Shown: positions 6,263 to 12,153 of the stretch, piece by piece | How positions within the stretch are numbered: position 1 is the first letter of the stretch | Layout: each line of letters starts with the position of its first letter | Origin: an uncultured Collinsella sp. | Lineage (GTDB): Bacteria; Actinomycetota; Coriobacteriia; Coriobacteriales; Coriobacteriaceae | Assembly: GCA_958428675.1 (NCBI GenBank) | Contig: CAUAGV010000016.1 | Span: 1-16,469, forward strand | Reading direction: 5' to 3' | Length of the DNA stretch: 16,469 bases | The notes under the pieces: generated by a model | The model's input: only the letters and a program-made list of their open reading frames with translations | The model's database searches: none | What the model was told of the DNA's origin: nothing | Translations under genes and position numbers: made by a program

Positions 6263-8259
6263 TGGCCGAAAAACTCGGCGTCTGCTGCTCGCCAGGGGCG
6301 GAAGGTGGCGGGATCGACCTTTACGTGCGCCGCGGCGGGCACGTCGTACCATTTGACCGTGTAGCCGGCGCCGTGAGAGCAAAAGACCGAGTCGGGCGTG
6401 TTGGGCAGATCGGCCTCGGGTTCATAGGCCGCCGTCTCGATTACGCGCCCGGCATCATGACAGGGCGCGTAACCGGCGAACTCCAGGTACAAATGTCCGC
6501 GACCACTCGTGTAGGCAGCCACCTCCAGCGCGTAATCCTGCACCTCAGACGCCGGTACGCGACCCACAAGCTTCGCCCGGTCGCCCGTCATCGTCGGCGG
6601 TTCGTACTCGGCACCCATGCGCGTGGCATCCGAGAGCGCCCGACCCACGCACTCCCCCGGCACCTCGAGCTCAAAGCGATACCACGGCTCCAACAGTACC
6701 GCCGCACCGGCCTCACGCGCCTGCATGAGCCCCTGGCGAATCGCACGGTACGTGGCCTGACGAAAATCGCCGCCCTCGGTGTGTTTGGCATGCGCGCGGC
6801 CGCCCGTGAGCGTAATGCGCACATCGGTGATGGGCGAGCCCGTCAGCACGCCCAGGTGGTCGCGCTCCATAGCGTTGGTGAGTGCCAAACGCTGCCAGTT
6901 AAGATCGAGCTCGTCGGTCGAGGTCACGGTGCCAAACTGCACACCCGAACCCGCCGGCAACGGCTCCAGGCGCAGATGCACCTCGGCATAGTGGCGCAGC
7001 GGCTCAAAGTGCCCGACGCCCTCGACCGGCCGCGAAATAGTCTCCTTATAGAGAATGCCGCCGGGCTCAAACGCAACCGAAAGGCCAAAGCGATCGGCCA
7101 ACACCCGCTGCACGACCTCGAGTTGCACGGCGCCCATCAACTGCAAATGGATCTGCTCAAGATGCGTATTCCAGCTTACGCCGAGCATGGGATCTTCGTC
7201 CGCCAACTCACTCAGCGCTTTAAACACCGCATGAACGTCGTGTTCGCCCGGCAGCACCGTATAGGTGAGGACCGGAGCGATGACGGGCGCATCGCCCGCG
7301 GGCTCCGTGCCCAGGGCGTCCCCTGGGCGAACGTGCGCAAGACCCGTCACGGCGCAAATACCGCCAGCAGCAACTTCTTGGGCAAGCTCATACTTCTCGC
7401 CGTTATAGATGCGTACCTGATCGACCTTCTGTTCCCACGCCTCGGCACTGGAATGCCCGCTGATCATCTGTTTTGCGCGCAGCGTGCCGCCGGTCACTTT
7501 AACCCAAGCCAAGCGCTCGCCACGATCCCCGCGGCTGACACGATAGACGCGCGCGGCAAACTCCGGGAGCCACGCCTGCTCACGCATCAGCGCGCATATA
7601 CCATCCAGTAGCTCGTCAACGCCTTGGTCCTTGAGCGCCGAGCCGGCAAAGCAGGGAAAGAGCTTGCGCTCGGCAACCATGCGCGACAGCGTTGCGACAG
7701 AAAGCTCACCCGCTTCAAGAAACTCCTCGAGCGCCGCTTCGTCCAACGCAGCAGCGTCCTCCTGAACGGCGCCGCCCGCCAGCAGCTCGTTGGCATCCAG
7801 GCAGCCCTCGGAAAGACGCTGCCCGAGTTGTGCCAGCAAAACATCGCGGCCGGGATTCTCCAAATCGATCTTGTTGATGAAGATGAACGTCGGGATGTCA
7901 TAGCGTGCAAGCAGGCGCCACAGGGTTTCGGTGTGCCCCTGCACGCCATCGTTGGCGCCCACCACCAGAATCGCGTAGTCCAGGGCACGCAGCGTGCGCT
8001 CCGCCTCGGCAGAAAAATCGACATGGCCGGGAGCATCCACGAGCATGACGTGGGTATCGCCGTGGTCGAGCACGGCCTGCGACGAGAAAATCGTGATGCC
8101 GCGCTCGCGCTCGATCGTGTTAGTGTCCAGATGCGAATCGCCATCGTCCACGCGGCCACGCTTGCGAATGCGGCCCGCGTTGAACAGCATGGCCTCGGCC
8201 AACGTGGTCTTGCCGGCATCGACATGCGCCAAGATTCCAACGACCGCTTGCTTCGACAT
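6256..8259 (-). CDS. TetM/EF-G-like translation GTPase (ribosome protection-type homologue)
   Basis: 667 residues. GTPase motifs are in order: AHVDAGKTT (11-19), RERGITI, DAPGHVDF, NKID and GSALKD. Domains II-V follow as in EF-G and Tet(M)/Tet(W). The C-terminal SHGAGYTVKWYDVP motif marks a chromosomal clade of TetM-like factors found in many gut Gram-positive bacteria, distinct from the mobile tet genes (about 640 residues). Known members of the wider family displace tetracycline from the ribosome with GTP hydrolysis. Whether this clade gives resistance is not established from sequence. I chose the ATG at 8259, with AGGAGAG about 3 bases upstream; a longer reading to 8328 would overlap the divergent RNA promoter. 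It is divergent from the 6S-like RNA. Translation-factor family sure; resistance phenotype unsure. Confidence 0.92.
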   Translation of the reverse strand: MSKQAVVGILAHVDAGKTTLAEAMLFNAGRIRKRGRVDDGDSHLDTNTIERERGITIFSSQAVLDHGDTHVMLVDAPGHVDFSAEAERTLRALDYAILVVGANDGVQGHTETLWRLLARYDIPTFIFINKIDLENPGRDVLLAQLGQRLSEGCLDANELLAGGAVQEDAAALDEAALEEFLEAGELSVATLSRMVAERKLFPCFAGSALKDQGVDELLDGICALMREQAWLPEFAARVYRVSRGDRGERLAWVKVTGGTLRAKQMISGHSSAEAWEQKVDQVRIYNGEKYELAQEVAAGGICAVTGLAHVRPGDALGTEPAGDAPVIAPVLTYTVLPGEHDVHAVFKALSELADEDPMLGVSWNTHLEQIHLQLMGAVQLEVVQRVLADRFGLSVAFEPGGILYKETISRPVEGVGHFEPLRHYAEVHLRLEPLPAGSGVQFGTVTSTDELDLNWQRLALTNAMERDHLGVLTGSPITDVRITLTGGRAHAKHTEGGDFRQATYRAIRQGLMQAREAGAAVLLEPWYRFELEVPGECVGRALSDATRMGAEYEPPTMTGDRAKLVGRVPASEVQDYALEVAAYTSGRGHLYLEFAGYAPCHDAGRVIETAAYEPEADLPNTPDSVFCSHGAGYTVKWYDVPAAAHVKVDPATFRPWRAADAEFFGHR

Positions 8260-8320
8260 GGCTCTCCTCTTATTGCAAGCCCATCGCACGCGGCAACGGG
8301 CGTTCACGCTCCACACTGGA

Positions 8321-8329
8321 TGATACAAT
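8321..8329 (+). promoter_or_regulatory. Extended -10 promoter for the 6S-like RNA
   Basis: TGATACAAT is an extended -10 element (TG, one base, then TACAAT at 8324-8329). It places the transcription start near 8336. No good -35 is seen; TTCACG at 8303-8308 has a 15-bp spacer. The hexamer TACAAT also occurs upstream of two other plus-strand genes here (10543-10548 and 15539-15544). Confidence 0.5.
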
Positions 8330-8331
8330 TT

Positions 8332-8497
8332 ACGGGCCGGTGGGCGAAGCGGGCCCTATCCCCCGACCGAGCTCATCGCCCCGCGTTGCCGCGCGGCGAT
8401 TTTCGTAGGTTCGCGCCTTGCGAAAGCCGGCACCTCCCCTTTTTGTCTGCCCGGGTTCATCTGGGGCGGTAACAATGCGAGTCCCACAACGACGCGT
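8332..8497 (+). ncRNA. ssrS: Candidate 6S RNA
   Basis: This gene-free stretch has several 6S traits. (1) Near the 5' end, GCGAAGCGGGCCCTATCCCC followed by CGACCGA resembles the E. coli 6S segment GCAAGCGGGCCAGUCCCC followed by UGAGCCGA, which is the pRNA template. (2) The ends pair: GTGGG (8340-8344) with CCCAC (8483-8487), extended by ACGGGCCG (8332-8339) with CGACGCGT (8490-8497) allowing two mismatches. (3) A strong hairpin lies at 8375-8400 (ATCGCC/GGCGAT, one mismatch, CGCG/CGCG, loop TTGC), and another at TTCGC...GCGAA. (4) The 3' part GGGTTCA...GGTAACA resembles E. coli GGGUUCA...GGUUACA. (5) A promoter precedes it and an intrinsic terminator follows; the length suits 6S RNA, which sequesters RNA polymerase holoenzyme. 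The E. coli comparison is from memory, so a covariance-model search is decisive. Alternative: another structured small RNA. Confidence 0.5.
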
Positions 8498-8503
8498 TTT
8501 ACC

Positions 8504-8532
8504 AAAAATTGCCCCACTCGGGGCCATTTTTT
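8504..8532. terminator. Bidirectional intrinsic terminator
   Basis: Stem AAAAATTGCCCC (8504-8515), loop ACTC, and GGGGCCATTTTT (8520-8531), with one mismatch. A T-run follows on the plus strand and a complementary T-run on the minus strand. It can end the 6S-like RNA on plus and the GNAT gene at 8566-9057 on minus. Confidence 0.85.
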
Positions 8533-8565
8533 ATTTGAGCTGGGTGATGATACGTGCCTTGGCTC

Positions 8566-9057
8566 CTACGCCTCGCGCAGCCAATCAAACGCGACACGCG
8601 CCGTGCCGTCGGACACATAGACGATACCGACACGCTCGAACCCCGCCTTGGCGATGGCGCCCTGCATGGGCAAGTTGTCCTCGTGCGTGTCAATACGCAG
8701 ATGGTCGATGCGTTCCTTGGCAAAGGCAAACATCGCAGCCGCGACGCCATGCGTGGTGCCGTCCGACGCCACGCGATGCAGCACGGCATACGGAGTGTCG
8801 CTGTGCCATTGGCCGTCCTCAATCACGTCATAGCACTCGTCCGGACCCGGTAAAAAGGCAAACGTCGCCACCACGCGGCCGTCGACTTCGCACACGTAAC
8901 TGCCACCAGTGGCAATATCGGCAGCCAGCTGCTCGACAGAAGGCGTGCCCTCGGGCCACTGCGTGGCGTTGCCATGCGCGCGCATAAAAGCGCGGGCCGC
9001 ATCATAGATAGCCATGACGGCGGGAATGTCGGTATCGAGGGTTTTTCTGATCATCAC
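8566..9057 (-). CDS. GNAT family N-acetyltransferase
   Basis: 163 residues. The opening IRKTLDTDIPAVMAIYDAAR is typical of small GNAT enzymes. The acetyl-CoA region is seen as LHRVASDGTTHGVAAAMFA, followed by HLRIDTHEDNLPMQGAIAKAGF, here split as LRIDTHEDNLPMQ and AIAKAGFERVG. It contains the usual N-x-x-M-x-x-x-x-x-K-x-GF pattern. The glycine-rich A motif is atypical (GTTHGVA rather than QGKGIG), but other parts fit. The substrate is not predictable. Translation starts at GTG 9057 or the adjacent ATG 9054; GAGG lies 7 bases before the GTG. It is divergent from the 98-residue zinc-ribbon gene, with an inverted repeat between them, and ends at a bidirectional terminator. Confidence 0.9.
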   Translation of the reverse strand: MMIRKTLDTDIPAVMAIYDAARAFMRAHGNATQWPEGTPSVEQLAADIATGGSYVCEVDGRVVATFAFLPGPDECYDVIEDGQWHSDTPYAVLHRVASDGTTHGVAAAMFAFAKERIDHLRIDTHEDNLPMQGAIAKAGFERVGIVYVSDGTARVAFDWLREA

Positions 9058-9075
9058 GCGGCGACCTCACGTTTA

Positions 9076-9107
9076 TTGGTATCACTTTGATTGAGCAATG
9101 ATACCAA
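9076..9107. promoter_or_regulatory. Inverted repeat in the divergent promoter region
   Basis: TTGGTATCA (9076-9084) and TGATACCAA (9099-9107) form a 9-bp inverted repeat with a 14-bp spacer. It lies between the divergent GNAT (start 9057) and zinc-ribbon (start 9132) genes. The half-site core TTGGTAT is the same as in the decamer array before ATPase 2, suggesting one regulator, but no regulator gene is adjacent. The operator role is inferred. Confidence 0.45.
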
Positions 9108-9131
9108 CGTTTGGAGAGGGGCGCGAAGCAG

Positions 9132-9428
9132 ATGGGTAGCAAAAAGCGAGCCGCCTGGTCAAAAGCCAAAAGCGAGTTTTTGGGCGCTGCCACCGGCGGC
9201 GATATGAGCGACCTGTTTGCGCGCGAGGATGAGCGCCGCGACGCCCTGGACGCCGAACGCGAGGAAGCATGGCGCTACAAGTCGTGCGAGCGCAAAAACC
9301 GTTACGACACGCGCGCCGAGGCCGAGGCCGTTATGGCCGACTGCGAAAACCGCGGACGGCGTGGTTTGGCCTGCTACAAATGCGAATACTGCGGCGGCTG
9401 GCACCTGACGTCGCACCCTTGGAAATAG
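9132..9428 (+). CDS. Small zinc-ribbon-like hypothetical protein
   Basis: 98 residues, not assigned to a named family. The N-terminal half is rich in Lys, Arg, Glu and Ala and probably helical (DERRDALDAEREEAWRYK). The C-terminus contains YKSCERKNRYDTRAEAEAVM and then CYKCEYCGGWHLTSHPWK, with Cys and His residues able to bind a metal. The end pattern CxYCGGWHLTS recurs in small bacterial and phage proteins of unknown function. Start ATG at 9132; GGAGAGGGG lies about 11 bases upstream, a little far, and an in-frame TTG at 9111 would add seven residues. Highly charged and without membrane segments, so cytoplasmic; nucleic-acid binding is possible but not shown. Confidence 0.75.
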   Translation: MGSKKRAAWSKAKSEFLGAATGGDMSDLFAREDERRDALDAEREEAWRYKSCERKNRYDTRAEAEAVMADCENRGRRGLACYKCEYCGGWHLTSHPWK

Positions 9429-9442
9429 ATCCCGCATCGGCA

Positions 9443-9461
9443 CGGCGCCGGCAAAGCGCCG
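9443..9461. terminator. GC hairpin between convergent genes
   Basis: CGGCGC (9443-9448) and GCGCCG (9456-9461) pair across a 7-nt loop in the 48-bp gap between the zinc-ribbon gene and the convergent RsmJ-like gene. No T-run, so termination is uncertain. Confidence 0.3.
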
Positions 9462-9476
9462 GCAATCGCAAGCAAG

Positions 9477-10181
9477 CTACGGACGCGGCGGCACCAAAAC
9501 ATCGTAGCGAACGGCCTTGCCCGCAAGCTGATAGCTCGGCTTAACGCCGGCAAGCAGTGGCCCCTTCACCGGACGCTTGATAACGACCTTGCGCGGCCGC
9601 ACCGCAAGCGCGGCTTCGATCAGTGCCCCCTCATCGGCGCACGGCTGTTCCAGATGGTGCAAGAGTTGGAACTTCTTTTTCACCGCCGCGCTCTTGGTGC
9701 GCCCGGGAAACATGGGGTCCAGATATACCACGTCAGGAGCGGTGAGCTCGCCCCGCCCGATCAGCTCAGCTGTATGGCGAAGGCCGGCGATGCTGTCCTC
9801 GCCCGCATGCAAGCGCATGTGCGACACGGTAGCCGCAAGCGCCGAATCATCTGCCGCACGATCCAAGGCATCCTTGAGGAGCGCCGCGATCACGCAATCC
9901 TGTTCATACAGATCGACGGTAAAGCCCGCGGCCGCCAGCAGCAGCGAGTCCTCGCCAAAGCCTGCCGTGGCATCAATCGCCCATGGTTGCTCGGTGCCTT
10001 TTGCGCGCGCAGCCTTTACCAACAGCTCTTGCTGCAGACGGCCCTGCTTGAGCCGTGGAAGCATGCGGCCAAAATCGGCGCGCAACTCCATCGCGCCGTC
10101 GGTGAGTGTGAGGCCCTCGGGTTTCCCGGTTAGCTCAAGCCCCGCAGCCCGAGCAACAGAAAAGGGATCGGCGACGCCCAT
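9477..10181 (-). CDS. rsmJ: RsmJ-like 16S rRNA (guanine-N2) methyltransferase
   Basis: 234 residues. The SAM-binding motif is AIDATAGFGEDSLLLAAAG (from residue 68). The catalytic-type motif VVYLDPMFPGRTKSAAVKKK, starting at residue 151, matches the YLDPMFP...KSA.VKK signature of RsmJ (YhiQ), which makes m2G1516 in E. coli 16S rRNA with SAM as donor. The C-terminal VVIKRPVKGPLL is also typical. Start ATG at 10181: AAGGAG ends 6 bases before it, while the in-frame GTG at 10187 overlaps that site and is unlikely. It lies 63 bp downstream of a 47-residue membrane protein gene on the same strand, with a hairpin between. RsmJ is best known from proteobacteria, so the exact target base in this organism is an inference. 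Confidence 0.85.
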   Translation of the reverse strand: MGVADPFSVARAAGLELTGKPEGLTLTDGAMELRADFGRMLPRLKQGRLQQELLVKAARAKGTEQPWAIDATAGFGEDSLLLAAAGFTVDLYEQDCVIAALLKDALDRAADDSALAATVSHMRLHAGEDSIAGLRHTAELIGRGELTAPDVVYLDPMFPGRTKSAAVKKKFQLLHHLEQPCADEGALIEAALAVRPRKVVIKRPVKGPLLAGVKPSYQLAGKAVRYDVLVPPRP

Positions 10182-10212
10182 GGACACTCCTTAACAAACA
10201 AGACGAATACGT

Positions 10213-10235
10213 GGGCGCCGATCGTGTCGGCACCC
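10213..10235. other. Hairpin between small membrane protein and RsmJ-like gene
   Basis: GGG-C-GCCGA (10213-10221) pairs with TCGGC-A-CCC (10227-10235), loop TCGTG, one mismatch. On the minus strand it follows the small gene's stop and precedes rsmJ without a T-run. It may stabilise or attenuate the transcript, or act as a weak terminator. Confidence 0.3.
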
Positions 10236-10244
10236 AACCGTTCG

Positions 10245-10388
10245 CTATTGTCCCACATGCGACATGACCCACAGCATGCCAATGCAAAGCGCCGCCATCA
10301 ATCCTGTGCACACGGCAGCAATCACGGAATCACTCATGCGCCTTCCCAACGACCGCGGCTCACGCACTTGCCCTGCTCCGTACATCAT
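10245..10388 (-). CDS. 47-residue single-pass membrane protein
   Basis: Short minus-strand gene, easily missed by length cut-offs. The ATG at 10388 is preceded by GAAGGAGGAGCC, an almost ideal ribosome binding site 3-4 bases away. The product starts MMYGAGQVREPRSLGRRMSD, a basic N-terminus. One hydrophobic segment of about 22 residues follows (SVIAAVCTGLMAALCIGMLW then VM), and it ends SHVGQ. By the positive-inside rule the N-terminus is probably cytoplasmic. A second in-frame ATG at 10337 would give the hydrophobic part alone. It is 63 bp upstream of the RsmJ-like gene and might share its transcript. I recognise no family; two Cys residues lie inside the hydrophobic segment. Support rests on the ribosome binding site and the membrane-helix composition. 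Confidence 0.6.
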   Translation of the reverse strand: MMYGAGQVREPRSLGRRMSDSVIAAVCTGLMAALCIGMLWVMSHVGQ

Positions 10389-10536
10389 GGCTCCTCCTTC
10401 GGTCCAGCCCTTACCATGGCCTCATCATCGCAGCGCCGCGCATGCGCTGCCATCGATTTGACTTACGTCCAGCTTTCCTTTTTGAAAGGTTGAACCGTGC
10501 AGGCAAGAGACGCTTTCAGGCGCATGCATCACCGCG

Positions 10537-10565
10537 TTGAACTACAATGTGCTTCACCATATGTG
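10537..10565 (+). promoter_or_regulatory. Promoter candidate for the four-helix membrane protein
   Basis: TTGAAC (10537-10542) and TATGTG (10560-10565) are spaced by 17 bp, 51 bp before the ATG at 10616. Within the spacer, TACAAT (10543-10548) is an alternative -10 matching the hexamer seen before the 6S-like RNA and ung. The remainder of the 227-bp gap 10389-10615 shows no gene. Confidence 0.4.
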
Positions 10566-10615
10566 CAGCACATAGGGTGCGCCAGGTTGGCGTACTCGTA
10601 TCGAAAGGACCAGCC

Positions 10616-11017
10616 ATGAGCTTCACTCGCAAGACTCTCAAAATCCTTGCCCTGATTTATTTTGTTCTGGGCATCGCCAGTCTCATCATTGGAATCGCCG
10701 GCATCGCGACCGGCAAGTTCGAGTCCACCTACGGATCGAACGCCTTGCTCGCCGCGGCCGTGCTTGTCGCCAAGGGCGTCGTCGATCTTGCCGCAGGTGT
10801 TGCGGGCATCAAGGGTGCCAACAAGCCTTCGCAAGTGGATGGCGCGTTTAAGCTCGGTATTGTTGCCGCAATCGCCACGATTGCGCAGGCCGTGCTCACG
10901 CTTCCCGCGTTTGGCGGCGACGCCATCAACTTTGGCGCCTTTGTCATCGTGGTGTACGACCTGTTCTTTGTTCAGCAGGCACATGACGTTAAGGCCGAGA
11001 ACAAGGACCGCCTGTAG
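10616..11017 (+). CDS. Small multi-pass membrane protein, unknown function
   Basis: 133 residues with four probable membrane segments: about residues 9-30 (LALIYFVLGIASLIIGIAG), 42-65 (NALLAAAVLVAKGVVDLAAG), 78-98 (GIVAAIATIAQAVLTLPAF) and 104-120 (FGAFVIVVYDLFFV). The C-terminus HDVKAENKDRL is charged and probably cytoplasmic. I do not recognise a named family. Start ATG at 10616, with AAAGGA 7 bases upstream; an earlier in-frame ATG at 10547 has no ribosome binding site and would begin inside the promoter region. It is a single-gene unit with its own promoter and a strong terminator at 11055-11093. Confidence 0.85.
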   Translation: MSFTRKTLKILALIYFVLGIASLIIGIAGIATGKFESTYGSNALLAAAVLVAKGVVDLAAGVAGIKGANKPSQVDGAFKLGIVAAIATIAQAVLTLPAFGGDAINFGAFVIVVYDLFFVQQAHDVKAENKDRL

Positions 11018-11054
11018 TCACCTGTCCCCCACAGTTCCCTGCAGCCAAGCAACT

Positions 11055-11093
11055 AAAAAGGGTCGATCGCGCATATCCGCGGTCGGCCCTTTA
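11055..11093 (+). terminator. Intrinsic terminator after the membrane protein gene
   Basis: A 14-bp stem: AAAGGGTCGATCGC (11057-11070) with GCGGTCGGCCCTTT (11079-11092), two G-U pairs, 8-nt loop. The A-run on the left and TTT on the right fit a rho-independent terminator. Confidence 0.85.
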
Positions 11094-11110
11094 CGTTTGC
11101 CCAGATAACA

Positions 11111-11143
11111 CCTGCCAAAATAAACCTGTCCCTTTTTGGCAGG
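11111..11143. repeat. Palindromic repeat of a second family (arms CCTGCCAAAA)
   Basis: CCTGCCAAAA (11111-11120) and TTTTGGCAGG (11134-11143) form a 10-bp stem around AAACCTGTCCC. It ends 3 bp before the stop of the RlmA-type gene, the same placement as the first family. The minus strand reads AAAGGGACAGG, sharing the GGGACAG core of the first family although the arms differ. Confidence 0.75.
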
Positions 11144-11146
11144 CTG

Positions 11147-11962
11147 TTAGCTGTGGCGGTACTCGGCGATGATGAAGTCGATGTCGGTTTGAAGGGTATC
11201 CAAATTTGCCAGGCGCTCTTTGTCGGCAGGGCGCGTGCGGTAGTAGTAGGGCGTCATCTGGAACACCGCCTCGATGTCGGCCTGGGTCTGGAGCGTAATG
11301 TTCGCAGACACCCGCTGCGTTCCGACCAACTCGAGCTCGGTAGTCTTCGGCAGCTTCTCGTCGTTGAGATATGGCGTGTCGTAGAGCACCTCCTTGAGCC
11401 CAAACAGATGCCGAGCACCCGGCACCACGGTGTAGAGCGAGCCCTCTGGCGCCAGCACGCGGGCAAACTCGCGCTCGTTAAAGGGAGCGAAGAGCTCGGT
11501 CACCATATCGAAGGCGCCATCGGCCACGGGGATATCCTTCATGTTGGCCACGAAGTAGGTCGCATCGCCGCGCTTGGCGGCCAGGCGCACCATCTCTTTG
11601 CCCAGGTCGAAACCGTAAGCATCTACACCCGGCACCGCGCCCATAGCGCTGGTGTAGTAGCCCTCGCCGCAGCAAATATCGAGCAGCGTCATGGGGCAGT
11701 TCGTAGACGCGGCACGTCCAGACACCCGCTCGCACACCAGCTCGACCATCGCATCGCGCAACGGCGCATAGTATCCGCGGTTCAGAAAGTCACGACGACT
11801 GCGCGCCTGCGACTTGGGATCACCCATGGAGTCGCCGCTCTTGGACGAGCGCAGCAGATAGAGATAGCCCTCGCGCGCACGGTCAAATCGGTGTCCGCCC
11901 GCGCATGCAGCACCGCGCTCATCGTCCACCAACGGTTCATGGCAAACGGGACACAACAACAT
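11147..11962 (-). CDS. rlmA: RlmA-type 23S rRNA (guanine-N1) methyltransferase
   Basis: 271 residues. The N-terminal zinc site is C4-x2-C7 and C20-x3-H24 (CPVC and CAGGH), as in RlmA. A linker containing GDSKxM-like sequence is here GDSMGDPKSQARSRRDFLNR, and the next segment GYYAPLRDAMVE is typical. The SAM motif LLDICCGEGYYT (93-104) is followed by FVANMKDIPVADGAFDMVTELFAP, read here as ANMKDIPVADGAFD and ELFAPFNEREFARVL. E. coli RlmA(I) makes m1G745; the Gram-positive RlmA(II) methylates G748 and can influence tylosin tolerance. The sequence alone does not separate these. Start ATG at 11962 with AAGGAG 6 bases upstream. The gene stands alone on the minus strand; a palindrome lies 3 bp past its stop. 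Confidence 0.9.
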   Translation of the reverse strand: MLLCPVCHEPLVDDERGAACAGGHRFDRAREGYLYLLRSSKSGDSMGDPKSQARSRRDFLNRGYYAPLRDAMVELVCERVSGRAASTNCPMTLLDICCGEGYYTSAMGAVPGVDAYGFDLGKEMVRLAAKRGDATYFVANMKDIPVADGAFDMVTELFAPFNEREFARVLAPEGSLYTVVPGARHLFGLKEVLYDTPYLNDEKLPKTTELELVGTQRVSANITLQTQADIEAVFQMTPYYYRTRPADKERLANLDTLQTDIDFIIAEYRHS

Positions 11963-12031
11963 GGCAACTCCTTAGCGCGAACAACACAACGCCCACCATT
12001 GTCGCACGCCTTCCCCACCTAGTCATAGAAG

Positions 12032-12087
12032 AGACAAGGAGTGTCCCCAGCTGCCGGCAGAAAAGGAACGTCCCTAAGTGCCGGCTG
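12032..12087. repeat. Palindromic repeat of a third family (arms TGCCGGC), with partial neighbour
   Basis: The main unit has GCCGGCA (12053-12059) and TGCCGGC (12079-12085) enclosing GAAAAGGAACGTCCCTAAG. To its left lies GACAAGGAGTGTCCCC (12032-12047), which looks like part of a similar element. CTGCCGGCAG (12051-12060) is itself a perfect palindrome. The minus strand reads TTAGGGACGTTCC, again with a GGGAC core. Located in the 191-bp gap between the divergent rlmA and MATE genes. Confidence 0.6.
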
Positions 12088-12153
12088 GCTGCATTAGGAG
12101 TATCATCGTCTGCGCAAATAAGCACGAAAGAGCATATTAGAGATTGAGAGCGT

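Noticed and set aside
5983..7611. 542-codon open frame on the plus strand, opposite the TetM-like gene
   Set aside because: It overlaps the well-supported GTPase and the start of ATPase 2 and has no domain signature or ribosome binding site.
8332..8497. SRP RNA, tmRNA or RNase P RNA as alternatives for the structured region
   Set aside because: The SRP domain IV motif, tmRNA ends and the RNase P core motif GAGGAAAGTCC are not present.
10224..10493. 89-codon open frame on the plus strand in the 10.2-10.5 kb gap
   Set aside because: The composition is low-quality (many His, Ser and Pro), with no ribosome binding site. The opposite strand holds a better-supported 47-residue gene.
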